Source: Paralvinella palmiformis (Eukaryota; Annelida; Polychaeta; Terebellida; Alvinellidae). Taken from it: a DNA stretch of 64,000 nucleotides. The notes under the pieces are model-generated. The model made no database searches and was not told where the DNA came from. It worked only from the letters and a program-made list of their open reading frames with translations. This document shows, one piece after another, positions 1-12,136 of the stretch. A program made the position numbers and the translations under genes. The stretch lies in NCBI GenBank assembly GCA_025642065.1, contig JAODUP010000183.1, positions 482,501 through 546,500 of the forward strand, in the 5' to 3' direction. The first letter of the stretch is position 1; the number at the start of each line of letters is the position of its first letter.

Positions 1-371
1 TAATAATTCGCAGGTTCCTATGGCGCCATTGATCAACTAAAACGTAATTTGCAGCAGTGCTTTATGAAAACTGTATTAATAATAATTAAAAAATAATAAT
101 AATAATAACACTAGCATCAATTATATGTCAAGTGCAACTGCAAAAACACGAATCAAATTAATATTTATGATAGTAACATTAAGTGGTAAACTGTTCTACA
201 GGACAGGCCCAGTCATACATCGGACAGACTAGTGTCAGATTTTCTTGAGTTGTTTACATCGATATTATTATTTATGAATCAGATTGTGGTTACGTTAATG
301 TATTAGAATTGTCATTAACAGAAATACAATATTTTGCGCTTGTATGAACTGTGCAGTTAAAGGTAATGGTG

Positions 372-379
<8 letters not shown>

Positions 380-443
<64 letters not shown>

Positions 444-503
444 AGAGAGAGAGAGATGGGAGAGAGAGAGAGGAAGAGAGAGAGAGAGAGAGAGATGGAG
501 AGC

Positions 504-533
<30 letters not shown>
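380..533. repeat. (GT)n followed by (GA)n
   Basis: About 31 GT units, then about 45 interrupted GA units. Confidence 0.98.
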
Positions 534-534
<1 letters not shown>

Positions 535-1686
535 GCCAGTATCTATCCCTAGGTCTGTATTCCAGTCAGACAGACCTAACTTATCCCTAGTTTCACACTC
601 TGGCAGACAGCAATTAACTTTGGCTATTGGGCGAGTGGTGACGCGTATAGAATGGTCACTCGGTCCCTAATACGACAGGCTATCTCGCCCTCACTCTCTC
701 GCCAACCCCAACCCCCCCTCTCTCAGCCAGTCAGTCTCTCTCAACAGTATAACCTACATCAGGCTACCATCTCTACAAGGCATTTAACACTCAATCTTAA
801 TCTAACATCATCAAGAAAACAAACAACCTTCACCTTCATGGAGGATGCCAGACAAACCCCCTTCTCTACTATGATTGTGAAACAACCCCCCTGACCTCCC
901 CCCACCTCACAAAAAAAGAGCCTCCCCCAAGGAACCAAATCTTAACAATATATGACATCGAGCTCTACAGATACGAAACAAAAACTGTTTTATTTACATT
1001 TTCATTATAATATGTAATTTTTAATCTATCTATAAATGATGAGTTAATGACAAAATATGATAATTGATGAGACTATACTAAAAAGCTACTAATAACAATA
1101 ACGTCTTAATTACTAAAACAAATCTGTAACAGTTGTTGTCAGATAACAAAAAAGACCCATCAAAGAACAATATAAGCTTTTTTTAATATTTAATATCATT
1201 TTTATTTATTTAAATTTCAGCAGACAGGAGCTCCTGGCTGTCCTCTTGTCTGTCTAGAGAAACGATTAAAATGGACAAATATTATGTGAATATTTTGTAC
1301 CAATGTGTCATTAAGTCACTCACTAACTGACCCACTAAATCACCGATTGACTCACTCAAATACTGACTGATTCACTGACTCACTGACACACTCACTCACT
1401 CACTCACTAATTCAATCCATCATATCATATTTATACAAACATACAATCTTAGTTTATCATTATATAATCGTTTGTCTTACAATAATCGTAGTAGTTTTGT
1501 TTGCTTTTTAATATCGGAAAACGGCATTGTTGTTGTTGAAGCTGTTGTTGTTGTTGTTATGTCGTCATTGTTGCTACTATTGATATTTGTATTACTGTTG
1601 TTGCTGTTGTTGATGTTCAGACAATACTAGTAGCGTGTTACTTCCATTCAAAACAAATACCAAGGCCTGTTTCCGGTAGACTGTGT

Positions 1687-1785
1687 GGGTGAGTGAGTGA
1701 GTGAGTGGGTGGAGGGTGAGTGAGTGAGTGAGTGAGTGAGTGGTGAGAGTGGTGAGTGAGTGAGTGAGTGAGTGAGTGAGTGAGT
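1687..1785. repeat. (GTGA)n, interrupted
   Basis: About 22 units with gtgg interruptions; possibly a SINE-B tail, though no head was recognised beside it. (ATC)n at 2057-2099 and (AAC)n at 2407-2471 lie downstream. Confidence 0.95.
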
Positions 1786-2061
1786 AACACATGGGAGACA
1801 TGACAAGGGGGAATACCTGGTTCTAGGGAGAAGGGGTTCGTCTTCCTATAGGATATTAAATACAACGGCGTAATATAGTAACGTGGAGTGGTAGGGCCAT
1901 GGCAGGCCTATGGCGGGACTATGACAGGGCTCTGCCAGGGTATCCTCATACACTTACACGAGTTTCTCGGCATTTACCAAAGTATTTTAATTTGATTTTA
2001 GACTAATTAAGAAACATGACGCTAGCTTGTTTGTCTGAATATTAGACTGCTATAGTCATCG

Positions 2062-2098
<37 letters not shown>

Positions 2099-2747
2099 GT
2101 TCTCATCACTAAGATACAACTGACATCCATCAATTCTGTCGAGAATATTTTTTACAGCAGCGAGTAATGATTTAATATCCGTATATATTCATTATAGAGA
2201 ATATGCTAATAAAATATGCTAATAAAATATGCTAATCAGAATATGCTAATCAGAATATATCAATAAGAATATCATAATTAGATTTAGCACCCCAAGAAGA
2301 ATCATGATACACGTAGAGGTATATTCTAACCAGAGAAGTAATAAATATTAAACAAACTAACTCCGTAAAACGTCATGGTACGTGGCTTAGATATAACATA
2401 ATCCCTAACAATAACAACAACAACAACAATAGCAACAACAACAACAATAACAACCACAACAACAACAACATGAATCCAGGTACCAGGACAGACTTACCTA
2501 TTATCTAAACCGATCACACGATAAGATAAGCTAAAAGGATACGTTAAGTTGGTGTGTGTACGAGAGGGGGGGGGGGGGCTGTGTTAATACTCGATGGGGG
2601 GGGGGGGATGGGGGGGGATTTATGGGTGCGTTCTGTCCCGGTGCAATCCCTTCCCACAATCGCTACTGACGTCATCTGATATTGTTGACATCAGTACTAA
2701 GTCAACGAGTGCTGGCTGCGTCGTCAACGTATCTGTTATCTACTGGA

Positions 2748-2826
2748 ACAATATCGGCCGGCAATATCCGCGGGCAATATCGGCCGGCAATATCCGCGGG
2801 CAATATCAGCAGGTAATATCAGCGGC
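2748..2826. repeat. 26-bp CpG-rich tandem repeat
   Basis: caatatcggccggcaatatc + cgcggg, two perfect and one partial unit, each made of two 13-bp halves. Unusually CpG-rich for this window. Confidence 0.8.
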
Positions 2827-3399
2827 CAGTAACGACAGTCGGTAATTTCGGCGGAGAGCAAATATAAACGTCTCCCGAGCACGACACCTTCGTCTGGAGA
2901 CACCTGGATCTGACGGCCTAGAATCGTCCTAACCTTCGTCCTCATTATCGTCTGGCCATAAATAGGTCAGGTCAGATGAGAATCGGACATAAATGTAGAG
3001 AAACGTCCCCACTGGACAAGTTTATGACAGTCTTAACGTTGACGTCACACTCGTGGTATGTGTCACGAGGTACACGGTGGAGGGGTTGTTGTCGTTGTAT
3101 AGGGATTCCTCTGACCTTTCAGGCCTTTATATCCGTCCGGATCAGTGTACGCAATGTGTCGAGTACAACCGTACAGAATACAGAACACGTATATGATCAG
3201 TCTAGTTTTATTTGACTTCGTTTCATTTATTCTGGTCACCATGCCCCACGGTCCGACATATTCTGGGGGGGGGCGGCCCCTGTCAAAATCTTTAGGTCAC
3301 TTTACGTCGCAAGTTTTTTTATCTAGTAACACGGCCGCACCATTTTATGGACTGAACGACTCATGAGTCAAGAAATTAATCTTCATCTTGGTCTGGAAA

Positions 3400-4195
3400 A
3401 CATATTAATGTTTTTTGTGTGTATGTAGTTCGGGGTTCGAATCCGTGACGCTACCCTACGCGTCAGACGTATTACACCTATACCATCTGTAATTTTGATG
3501 TCGTCCTCAATTGTCACAAAGACGATAGTAGCATCGTTTACAGTTAAACCTACTGTAAGAGACCACTCTCTTAGGCTAAACCAACTATCCCTTAATCAGA
3601 GGTGGTGTTTTAAGGTAGGTCTCTCTCTAACCAATGATGGCGGATGAACTGAATGGAGACCTTCTCATTGGTCCTTTACTGAGGTCACTTAAGCCAGGTG
3701 GTCGTACATAGTTAGGTTACTGTGCGTATTATATAGAGACTATGTATCTGAAACACCAACACACCAGGAGTTAGGTTCTCCAGATTGTACACTGAATCTT
3801 GGCTGTACACAGACTAGGACAACTTGTACAGAGTCCTAAGTGACGTAACATGTAAATCTGGATACAAAGGTCAAATTAATTAATGACCTTTATTATGAAA
3901 TCCTCCACAACCACCACAACTGAACGAGTTAGAACAAGCAAACAAACAAACAAACAAACAGACAAACAAGCAAGCAAGCAAACAAACAAACAAACTGTCT
4001 GTTTATCATTATAGAGATAATTGTATTGTGTATGTCATGGGTCATTAAACATACGCGTTTCGTGGTCTATGTTCTGGATAGATATTCTGGATCACTCAAA
4101 AATGTTAATCGACAGTTTCCCATTAGGGGGGATATGACGTCATAATAGTTTCATTTGCCGAAAGTGTCACGTGGTACTAGAGTGATATTACATAT

Positions 4196-4200
<5 letters not shown>
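3400..4200. other. Unique DNA with a lone B-box-like site
   Basis: gttcggggttcgaatccgtg at 3429 resembles a tRNA-like B box, and (CAAA)n at 3940-3993. No exon signs. Confidence 0.35.
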
Positions 4201-4206
<6 letters not shown>

Positions 4207-4236
<30 letters not shown>

Positions 4237-4253
4237 ACACACACACACACACA

Positions 4254-4288
<35 letters not shown>
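4207..4288. repeat. (GA)n(CA)n(GA)n
   Basis: Symmetrical compound tract; a short (CG)n at 4440-4457 lies 150 bp further on. Confidence 0.97.
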
Positions 4289-4291
<3 letters not shown>

Positions 4292-4550
4292 TATTAGCAT
4301 CATGATTGCTGATGTGACAAGTTCTGTTTGGAGTTTTGTCTTAGCTAATGTAGCCAATTAGCCTACCAACAACAAGATGACATTAGCTAACAATAGAAGA
4401 TAGCTAATAGGCATTGTCAAATAGTTAGTTATAAGCAGCACGCGCGCGCGCGCGCGCATGTGTGTGTGTGTCTGTGTTTATATATGTTTGTGTATATGTG
4501 TACGTGTAAGTGTGTGCGTGCGTGTTTTTGGTTTCAGATATATATATATT

Positions 4551-4555
<5 letters not shown>

Positions 4556-4614
<59 letters not shown>

Positions 4615-4925
4615 AGCTGTGTATAATAAGGCACAGACACAGAGAATCTCAAACCGTGAATTCAAACTATGGACGTTTCTTCAGGGACTTTTCTTGCTGA
4701 GACATGTACAATGTCTCACCTCACCATCAATACCTAAACATCCTTTAAATCCTGTACCTCCATAAATCTATATGTAAAAAACCTGTATGTATGAATCATA
4801 CAAAAAGCTCCCCCTCCACACATCTATACCTAGATTCACACCTATACCTATATATATGTAAATAAATCATAAATATTGATAACAAAATCTGGGTTACTCA
4901 TCAGCCTGTGGCGACTAGCTAATCC
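4556..4925 (+). repeat. Microsatellite-linked dispersed repeat (R), longest copy
   Basis: (TG)n, then taataaggcacagacacaga, ccgtgaattcaaactatgg, tacctaaacatcctttaaat and ctcatcagcctgtggcgact. Segments recur at 24186-24270 (-), 43735-43935 (+), 47985-48060 (-), 52870-52975 (+) and 60655-60710 (+), always touching (GT)n or (CA)n. Confidence 0.65.
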
Positions 4926-5481
4926 GCTTTTCGTACGTGACAAATGTGTCACGGCCACAGAGAAGCGGTTGTATGTGGATACGTACAGAAAGCGGAAACA
5001 CGTACCAAAAGCGCAATTTGACACCGCAGCTCCCAGTAATCAACACGTGCCTGTGGTTCAATGATAAGCTAATGCATATACAAGAAAACTACTTTGACAC
5101 CACAGGTGCTGACCTCAGCTTTATTCTGGGTTCGAGCAGCTAAACAAATTCTACCTCTATCAACCGTATACGGACAGAGGTCCGATAGGTCCAGCGTCGG
5201 ACGTTGTTTCCATGGTGGAAGGCCAACATAACAGTTTAGTTGAACACTTTTATTGTGTACACTCTGCCTACATATAGTAGCTGTGGAATGATTAAGTTAA
5301 AAAGTAGCAGTGCTACACAATGGATTATTACTGGGCTAGAACAAAATATCACCTCAATCATTGGTAAAGTATATGATTAACTCAAACGTAACAGCTAATA
5401 GCTAATCCTCATACGTTCATCCACGTCTGATTTAGCGTCCCTCAATATATGCAATTAGTGTGGGAGAGAGAGTGAGTGAAT

Positions 5482-5484
<3 letters not shown>

Positions 5485-5558
<74 letters not shown>

Positions 5559-5577
5559 TGCTTGTGTGTGTGTGTGA
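5485..5577. repeat. (GT)n
   Basis: Two runs separated by tatgtatgtatg. Confidence 0.97.
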
Positions 5578-6239
5578 CATCAAGAGCCTCGGGCTATCAA
5601 TAACTTCCCTATATAATTCAAGGTCAGCATATTTCAATATTTATCTTACAATGCTAACTTCCATAAGCAGAACAAACGCACTATTAAGATCATCCTTCCA
5701 ACTGGGTTGATCCGGTCTAAGCGAAGACATCAGTCTTCAGAAAGAAATTGGTCTACAGGAATAACATGGTCTTAAGAAAAAGACACAAACGCGACAATAT
5801 ACAGTGATAATGGAAGAGGAGGAGGGGGTGGAGATTTCGTAGGGCTGACGACTTCTCAGGAGAGTTCTATATACTGTACATTTAACACGGTGACAAGGAA
5901 GAAATGAGCTCGTCAAATATTAAAATCGTTGAAGATAAGAGACCTTGATCGTGGAAACACACCAATATAACTGTCACATGGTATCATAATAAATATGACG
6001 TCATTTTACTGATGCATATTAATATATCACTTTATGTCGAGGGGGTGAGGGGGGGGCCTTTTTTGCCTACTTAAGATGATGCCATTTTTAGTAATAACTA
6101 ATTTTAATGTGTTTGTGTGCATGTGTGTGTGTGAGCGAGAGAAAGAGTGTGTGCGCGCACACACGTGTGTGTGTATGTGCGCGCGCACGTGCGTGCACCC
6201 GTGTGTCTGTGTGTGTGTGTGCAGCTCATACACATGGGA

Positions 6240-6780
6240 CGTGATCCAGAGATTTCTTCAAGCGACCCAATCACTTCCCGCCGACATCGCGACATCAGGA
6301 AGGCTGGGGCAACCCTTCCCCCAAGGTCAAGCCTCGTTATCAATAATCAGCCAAAATCTCTGTATACGTTGTTCACAACCGATGACCATCGGGAAAATAT
6401 TCGCATCTTTTATGTCCGAGTTATCTGATGAAACTCCTCTGATTGACAGCTGCCCGGATCAGTCCGATTTTCTATTTTGCAAGTGCCGGACTAACTCATC
6501 CGGAATTGTATCCAGACGGAGAGATAGCACGCCGATTGGTCGACGGCCGAGATTAACATCTCGTTTTGACAGATTCGACGTTCAGTCGACGAGAATTGGT
6601 TGACGGTATTGCCGGAAGTGACATCATTTATTGTTATGTTAATCGGGATATTTTTAGAGAAAATGGCGACCATGGACGATAAGAGGTCACCATTGGATCT
6701 ATGGACGAGATGCGGAATTAATAATCAAGATGGCTTTATCTATGAGAATGGTGGTAAGGCAACATGGATTAGGATTTAGG
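6240..6780. other. GC-rich unique island
   Basis: Contains a 125-codon plus-strand open stretch joined to a GT microsatellite; no splice sites or domain seen. Confidence 0.3.
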
Positions 6781-6909
6781 GAATAGTACACGGATGTACT
6801 TGATAATTGTAGATATAAGCAGCTTCTGTGCAAGACGCCATAATATATTATTACATGGATAATAACATTGTACAAAGTATCAATCTGGGATTATATAACC
6901 ACAACACAT

Positions 6910-6910
<1 letters not shown>

Positions 6911-6991
<81 letters not shown>
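6911..6991. repeat. (GT)40, uninterrupted
   Basis: About 81 bp of perfect GT. The mixed GT/GC tract at 6118-6225 is a second purine-pyrimidine alternating run. Confidence 0.98.
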
Positions 6992-6993
<2 letters not shown>

Positions 6994-7625
6994 ATTCCAG
7001 TAATTGTCTAAAATTCCATAATCCTGATCCAGAATTTGGTGACCTAAATTCACCACCATTCATCCCCGTCTAGCAGATTGATCGACAGCATGTGAAAAGA
7101 TTCGAACCATGATACCGTCTTAACGCAGTCCATAACCGTATCGGTGAGCCTAAGTCGGGGTTGGGGCGTCATACGTTACCACGGTAACAAATGGCGGGGG
7201 ATATAACGTCAACATTGCAGCATGCTAACTTATGCCCGAGACATTTGTCGCCGTAATGAATAATGCCCAATGGCAAGACATTACCGGTGTAATGAATGTC
7301 CAGGAAACACTTGTTACCATGCCGAACACAGAGCCCAACGGGGCCTCTCTGCTGGAGCCGGGGATGCCCCCAGGGGGCGCTCTTTACGTTGGCTTCGTTC
7401 GCTCCAATTGATCGGGATTGGGTCAGCCGGTAGCTAATCAATTGTTACTAGCTGTCGGCCGGGAGAAGCCGAATAGAGCACTAAATAGTTAGACAAACTT
7501 TTCATCGTCCTCCAGGGTACGGCCATTGGCCCAGGGGACCGACCCACGATGGCTACACTTTGATGGAAACATTGAGGCTGGGATAAGAGGGGGGGGGGAG
7601 AATTATTGTGCTCTCTCTCTCTCAA

Positions 7626-7626
<1 letters not shown>

Positions 7627-7671
<45 letters not shown>

Positions 7672-7703
7672 ACACACACTCACACACACACACACACACA
7701 CAA
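7627..7703. repeat. (CA)n
   Basis: Near-perfect CA run with two single interruptions, about 110 bp upstream of the CCAAT box. Confidence 0.97.
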
Positions 7704-7810
7704 CAGTTCATTGATTTCTCATCCGCGATTTCTCGCCGATTTCCGACGATGAAGCACGATTATCACGTGACAGTGTCACATGGTCCGCTCGTGCGCTAAT
7801 CGCCAGACGT

Positions 7811-7840
7811 CAGCCAATCAGCTGTTAGTCCATAAAAGAC
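7811..7840 (+). promoter_or_regulatory. Candidate promoter: CCAAT box and TATA-like element
   Basis: gccaatc (7813-7819) is followed by cataaaag (7831-7838); a start of transcription near 7860-7870 would be expected. An E-box pair (cacgtg, cacatg) lies 30-45 bp upstream, within a GC- and CpG-richer island (about 7100-8830). The spacing is compatible with a promoter, and an ATG with a downstream donor follows at 7958. Short motifs like these also arise by chance. Confidence 0.28.
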
Positions 7841-7957
7841 TGGCACACACACACACACAACATATACACACACACGAGAGGGCCATTCCCGATGACATCC
7901 CCGAAATCTCGGTGAACGTTGGAGATTTAGACCGGTCCACCATCACTGTACACCTCT

Positions 7958-8048
7958 ATGGCGGCCCTGGATCAGCGACTCGCAGACTCCGACAACAAGT
8001 GCCTTCTTCTGAGGCAGATCACGACCACGGCATCAAATCTGGGAGAAG
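7958..8048 (+). CDS. Candidate first coding exon of a plus-strand gene
   Basis: Seen: ATG followed by 30 codons plus one base to a donor (GAGAAG|gtaatt). The product begins MAALDQRLADSDNKCLLLRQ and looks helical. G is present at +4 but the -3 position is T, so the start context is only fair. Exit phase is 1, which fits the exon candidate at 8586. A second frame through the same interval is also open (containing IPEISVNVGDLDRSTITVHL), which weakens the case. No family was recognised. Confidence 0.3.
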
Positions 8049-8393
8049 GTAATTCTTTGGAAAATTTCCTCTTCCCTACAGCTGACGTGATAAGACAGTG
8101 GGGAAAGTCGGGAAGTGAAGCGGGGGGAGGGGGCGGGGGAACCTTGACATGTCCGTCTGACCCTTATCTAGTTAACGGGATCTAGACTTAGCGTCACCCA
8201 GTCACCCAACACGATGAGCGAGCACCCAGCCACCCCCAACATATGCCCAGACCCGGTTAGATATATGTAAAGTAAATTAGAGGCCAGCTATCGGTGTCAG
8301 AGAAACTTAACACGATTACAAAAGACGGCGGCCGAGATCAATTAATCTTGATTTGCCACATTCCGGCCACATTACTGACACAGTGCCACAATA

Positions 8394-8645
8394 TCATCGG
8401 ATCTCAATAGATCGGCATGACGAGCTAAATCCCCCTCCCCCACTCCGGATCGGATCCTGATTATGGTATGGGAATCGGAAACGGGATGGCGGGAGGGGGG
8501 TGGCCGGGGATGACAGGGGCGAAGACATGTTTGACAGCCGAGAAGTAACCCGGCCCGATGACAGCCCGGGACATTCATCTGACAGCTTCTTATACCGGCA
8601 TCGGGATGCCCATATCGATTCGAGAACCAATCCGGACAGACACTC
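8394..8645 (-). CDS. Alternative candidate C-terminal exon, Ser/Pro-rich tail
   Basis: Seen: from an acceptor (ggaatgtcttag|GAGTG) the minus strand is open in phase 0 for 83 codons to a TGA. The second half is rich in Ser and Pro (SSPLSSPATPLPPSRFRFPY) and ends SSSCRSIEIR, a composition common in cytoplasmic tails. Phase 0 again matches the microexon exit, so it could be an alternative or further terminal exon. Weaknesses: the polypyrimidine tract is poor, part of the interval overlaps a plus-strand exon candidate (8586-8750), and GC-rich sequence lowers stop density. Only one of the overlapping readings is likely to be real. Confidence 0.27.
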   Translation of the reverse strand, partial: ECLSGLVLESIWASRCRYKKLSDECPGLSSGRVTSRLSNMSSPLSSPATPLPPSRFRFPYHNQDPIRSGGGGFSSSCRSIEIR

Positions 8646-8750
8646 CTAAGACATTCCGGATCGAGAAGCTCCGACATAATAAATCATCTGTTTTTCGGAC
8701 TTCGGTCACGTGTTCTTCGCGACGATCGAAAGTCGCAGTGCGGGATAATG
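8586..8750 (+). CDS. Candidate second exon of the plus-strand gene
   Basis: Seen: acceptor (cattcatctgacag|CTTCTTATACC) and strong donor (GATAATG|gtgagtg) enclose 165 nt open in the frame set by the 7958 exon (phase 1 in and out), reading ASYTGIGMPISIREPIRTDT and onward to AVRDN. The product is basic and unrecognised. It overlaps the minus-strand candidate 8394-8645 over 60 bp, so at most one is real. Confidence 0.25.
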
Positions 8751-8879
8751 GTGAGTGAGGGGGCGAGTGAGAAGCCGTCAGACTAAATGTCAACGCCATT
8801 AGACAATCCACTATACCCACAACATTCTTAATAAAGCTACTTTAGCCACAACAACTTAATAGACTTACGAGAGAATGAG

Positions 8880-9073
8880 AGCTCTCTCTCTCTCTCTCCC
8901 GACTGCTGAGACATCCTGATGTACGGTGTCACCCTCTCCCTCCCGCTGGGTGTATGTGCGTTCATCTGTCTGTCTGTCTGTTTATATGTTTGTCTCTCCC
9001 CCCAGCTCTAACCCCTCCCCCCCTCTCTCTCTCTCTGTCAATCTGTGTGTGTGTCTGTCTGTCTGTCTGCCCT

Positions 9074-9134
<61 letters not shown>

Positions 9135-9237
9135 GACTGTTGAGACATACTGATGTACGGTGTTACACCCCCCCCCTCCCCAACTTAATGTGTGTATGTG
9201 CGTCTGTCTGTCTGTCTGTCTGCCCTTCTGTCTGTTG

Positions 9238-9299
<62 letters not shown>

Positions 9300-9457
9300 C
9301 CTTCTGTTTGTCGCTATCTCTCTGTCTGTCTGTTCTTGTGTCTGTCTCTGTCTATCTTTCTGTCTGTCTTTCTGTCTGTTGCTGTCTGTCTATCTGTCAG
9401 TATGTTCGTCCGACCGTCTCTCTCTCTCTCTCTCTCTCTCCCACACACACACACACA

Positions 9458-9494
<37 letters not shown>
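8880..9494. repeat. (CT)n / (TCTG)n tract with an internal duplication
   Basis: Polypyrimidine on the plus strand. gactg(c/t)tgagacat(c/a)ctgatgtacggtgt occurs twice (8901, 9135), each followed by TCTG and CT runs, so the block arose partly by duplication of about 235 bp. Confidence 0.9.
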
Positions 9495-9496
<2 letters not shown>

Positions 9497-9673
9497 TGCT
9501 CTCCATCCAGATAGACCACACCAGGAGACAAACACTAAATCAACGATAAAAACACGAAACGAATGAATCTTATACAGACGACGACAGACTAAACGCGTGG
9601 AGCTTAACAGGACCCGAGACGAAATGAAGAGACACTAAATATAACAAGTCAAAAATCGGTCTAAATAAACTCA

Positions 9674-10920
9674 CATCAAATACGTAACAGATACTAGATA
9701 CATCAAATACGTAACAGATACTAGATACATCAAATACGTAACAGATACTAGATACATCAAATACGTAACAGATACTAGATACATCAAATACGTAACAGAT
9801 ACTAGATACATCAAATACGTAACAGATACTAGATACATCAAATACGTAACAGATACTAGATACATCAAATACGTAACAGATACTAGATACATCAAATACG
9901 TAACAGATATTAGATACATCAAATACGTAACAGATATTAGATACATCAAATACGTAACAGATACTAGATACATCAAATACGTAACATATACTAGATACAT
10001 CAAATACGTAACAGATACTAGATGCATCAAATACGTAACAGATACTAGATGCATCAAATACGTAACAGATATTAGATACATCAAATACGTAACAGATATT
10101 AGATACATCAAATACGTAACAGATACTAGATACATCAAATACGTAACAGATATTAGATACATCAAATACGTAACAGATATTAGATACATCAAATACGTAA
10201 CAGATATTAGATACATCAAATACGTAACAGATATCAGATACATCAAATACGTAACAGATACTAGATACATCAAATACGTAACAGATACTAGATACATCAA
10301 ATACGTAACAGATACTAGATACATCAAATACGTAACAGATACTAGATACATCAAATACGTAACAGATACTAGATACATCAAATACGTAACAGATATTAGA
10401 TACATCAAATACGTAACAGATATTAGATACATCAAATACGTAACAGATACTAGATACATCAAATACGTAACATATACTAGATACATCAAATACGTAACAG
10501 ATACTAGATACATCAAATACGTAACAGATACTAGATGCATCAAATACGTAACAGATATTAGATACATCAAATACGTAACATATATTAGATACATCAAATA
10601 CGTAACAGATACTAGATACATCAAATACGTGACATATACTAGATACATCAAATACGTAACAGATATTAGATACATCAAATACGTAACAGATACTAGATAC
10701 ATCAAATACGTAACAGATACTAGATACATCAAATACGTAACAGATACTAGATACATCAAATACGTAACAGATATTAGATACATCAAATACGTAACAGATA
10801 TTAGATACATCAAATACGTAACAGATATTAGATACATCAAATACGTAACAGATACTAGATACATCAAATACGTAACAGATACTAGATACATCAAATACGT
10901 AACAGATACTAGATACATCA
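9674..10920. repeat. 27-bp minisatellite, about 46 units
   Basis: Unit acatcaaatacgtaacagat + actagat, with a few recurrent variants (ac/at, gatac/gatgc, cagata/catata). Being 27 bp and stop-free in two minus frames, it gives 461- and 416-codon open frames of pure 9-residue repeats (DVSSICYVF or MYLVSVTYL type). These are not genes. Confidence 0.95.
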
Positions 10921-11110
10921 AGACACAAAAAGGATTCTAAATAGATCCGGACCACGGAATTAAAAAAAAGAACTAAATAATTCAGGGACTTACTTAATGA
11001 GAGAAGAACACATAAATTGAAACAATAAATGGGCTAAGGATCAGTCCGGGTGCTGCCTATCCAGAAGCCACGGATAGGTCTGACACGTTTCCGGGATCTC
11101 GACACGACTA

Positions 11111-11317
11111 TTACATTCCCAGAGAGTCACCAGGGGTTCCGGCCACCACGACGACGGAAAGAACGAAATCCAGCTGCCCGCCCCTAGAGGGCAGCACCGA
11201 CTTGTGATGTCGTCCCCGAAAGAGATTACGATAAAAGGCGTCACCCGGACGTGTTGTCGGATGATGGGAGATGCTCTTGTCGATGATCTCTGGATATCGT
11301 AGTTCATGGAGTACTTC
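11111..11317 (-). CDS. Candidate C-terminal exon of the transmembrane gene
   Basis: Seen: a strong acceptor on the minus strand (atcattgtccttccaacag|GAAG) opens a 69-codon frame including its stop, beginning EVLHELRYPEIIDKSISHHP. It starts in phase 0, the phase left by the microexon at 22978. A competing reading of the same exon (KYSMNYDIQRSSTRASPIIR, with a possible donor CCGG|gtgacg) needs a different incoming phase. The region is GC-rich and open in several frames, so the acceptor is better supported than the product. No polyadenylation signal is obvious just downstream. Confidence 0.3.
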   Translation of the reverse strand, partial: EVLHELRYPEIIDKSISHHPTTRPGDAFYRNLFRGRHHKSVLPSRGGQLDFVLSVVVVAGTPGDSLGM

Positions 11318-12021
11318 CTGTTGGAAGGACAATGATAAATGGTCCCCCCCTACCCAAATGGAGGACATTCTGCCAATTGTGATAAACATCCTGAAGGTCA
11401 TAGTCCAATCAGGACAACTGGTAGAAACAATGATGAGATACGTAGCCGTACCAGCTATCTAGCAGCTGTCTGATATCTGGTACCATTTGCCGTGTAAGAT
11501 GGTATAAGACAGGTGGTAGGGAGGGTCGTGGCACCTGACCTGCCGTAAAACTCATTCCATTTGAAGTGCATGTCGTAAATTTACACGTTGGGTTTGGTAG
11601 AGCGTACCTCCTTCCCCCACAACGAGGGCTCTAGTTTGGGATAACTGGACCCGTTTATCAGCCAAACATTAACAGGTGATGCTGCTGCTGGGAGACTGCT
11701 TCACCATGGTGTAGCCGACTAAGGACAATCTGCCAACAAAATGGCTGCCCTACCACCCCCCCCCCACCCAATGTATTTCCTCCTCGATTACTCAACACTT
11801 CAAACAACCTTCCCTCGTATTCCTTGGTGATTAATCTCTTGCCTCGAAGTCCTATACGAGATTAAAGGCCGCACACCTGTATGGACACCTGTACGAGCCT
11901 ACCTGACAGAGACGATTTGAAAACAAAATCGCCTTTCTAAATCAGCTCGCATTCGATCACATTTCCTGCCACGATCAGATACGCACGGTCACATGACGAA
12001 TACAATAACCGCGTATGACGT

Positions 12022-12136
12022 CACTGATATCTGCCTGTAATATCTATGACGTCTGAGGGATTTGCATGTCAGATATGGCATCGTTTAAATATACATTACG
12101 GCTGTCGTATCTCTCGGCGATAATATTATGACATTG
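12022..12136. repeat. Dispersed repeat pair, CpG-retaining copy
   Basis: 115-bp sequence containing gatttgcatgtcagatatgg and tttaaatatacattacggct; roughly 88 percent identical by eye to 41849-41963, same orientation. Confidence 0.75.

Noticed and set aside
4101..4400. Mirror-like (GA)(CA)(GA) tract as a transposon terminal pair
   Set aside because: No target duplication or unique terminal sequence; simple compound microsatellite.
8926..9566. Long Cys/Leu/Ser open frames
   Set aside because: Translation of (CT)n and (TCTG)n tracts; the same applies to 14401-15083.
9674..10920. CRISPR-like array
   Set aside because: Units are contiguous with no unique spacers, and the DNA is eukaryotic.
9570..10955. 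461- and 416-codon minus-strand open frames
   Set aside because: Composed entirely of 9-residue repeats from the 27-bp minisatellite; open because the period is a multiple of three.
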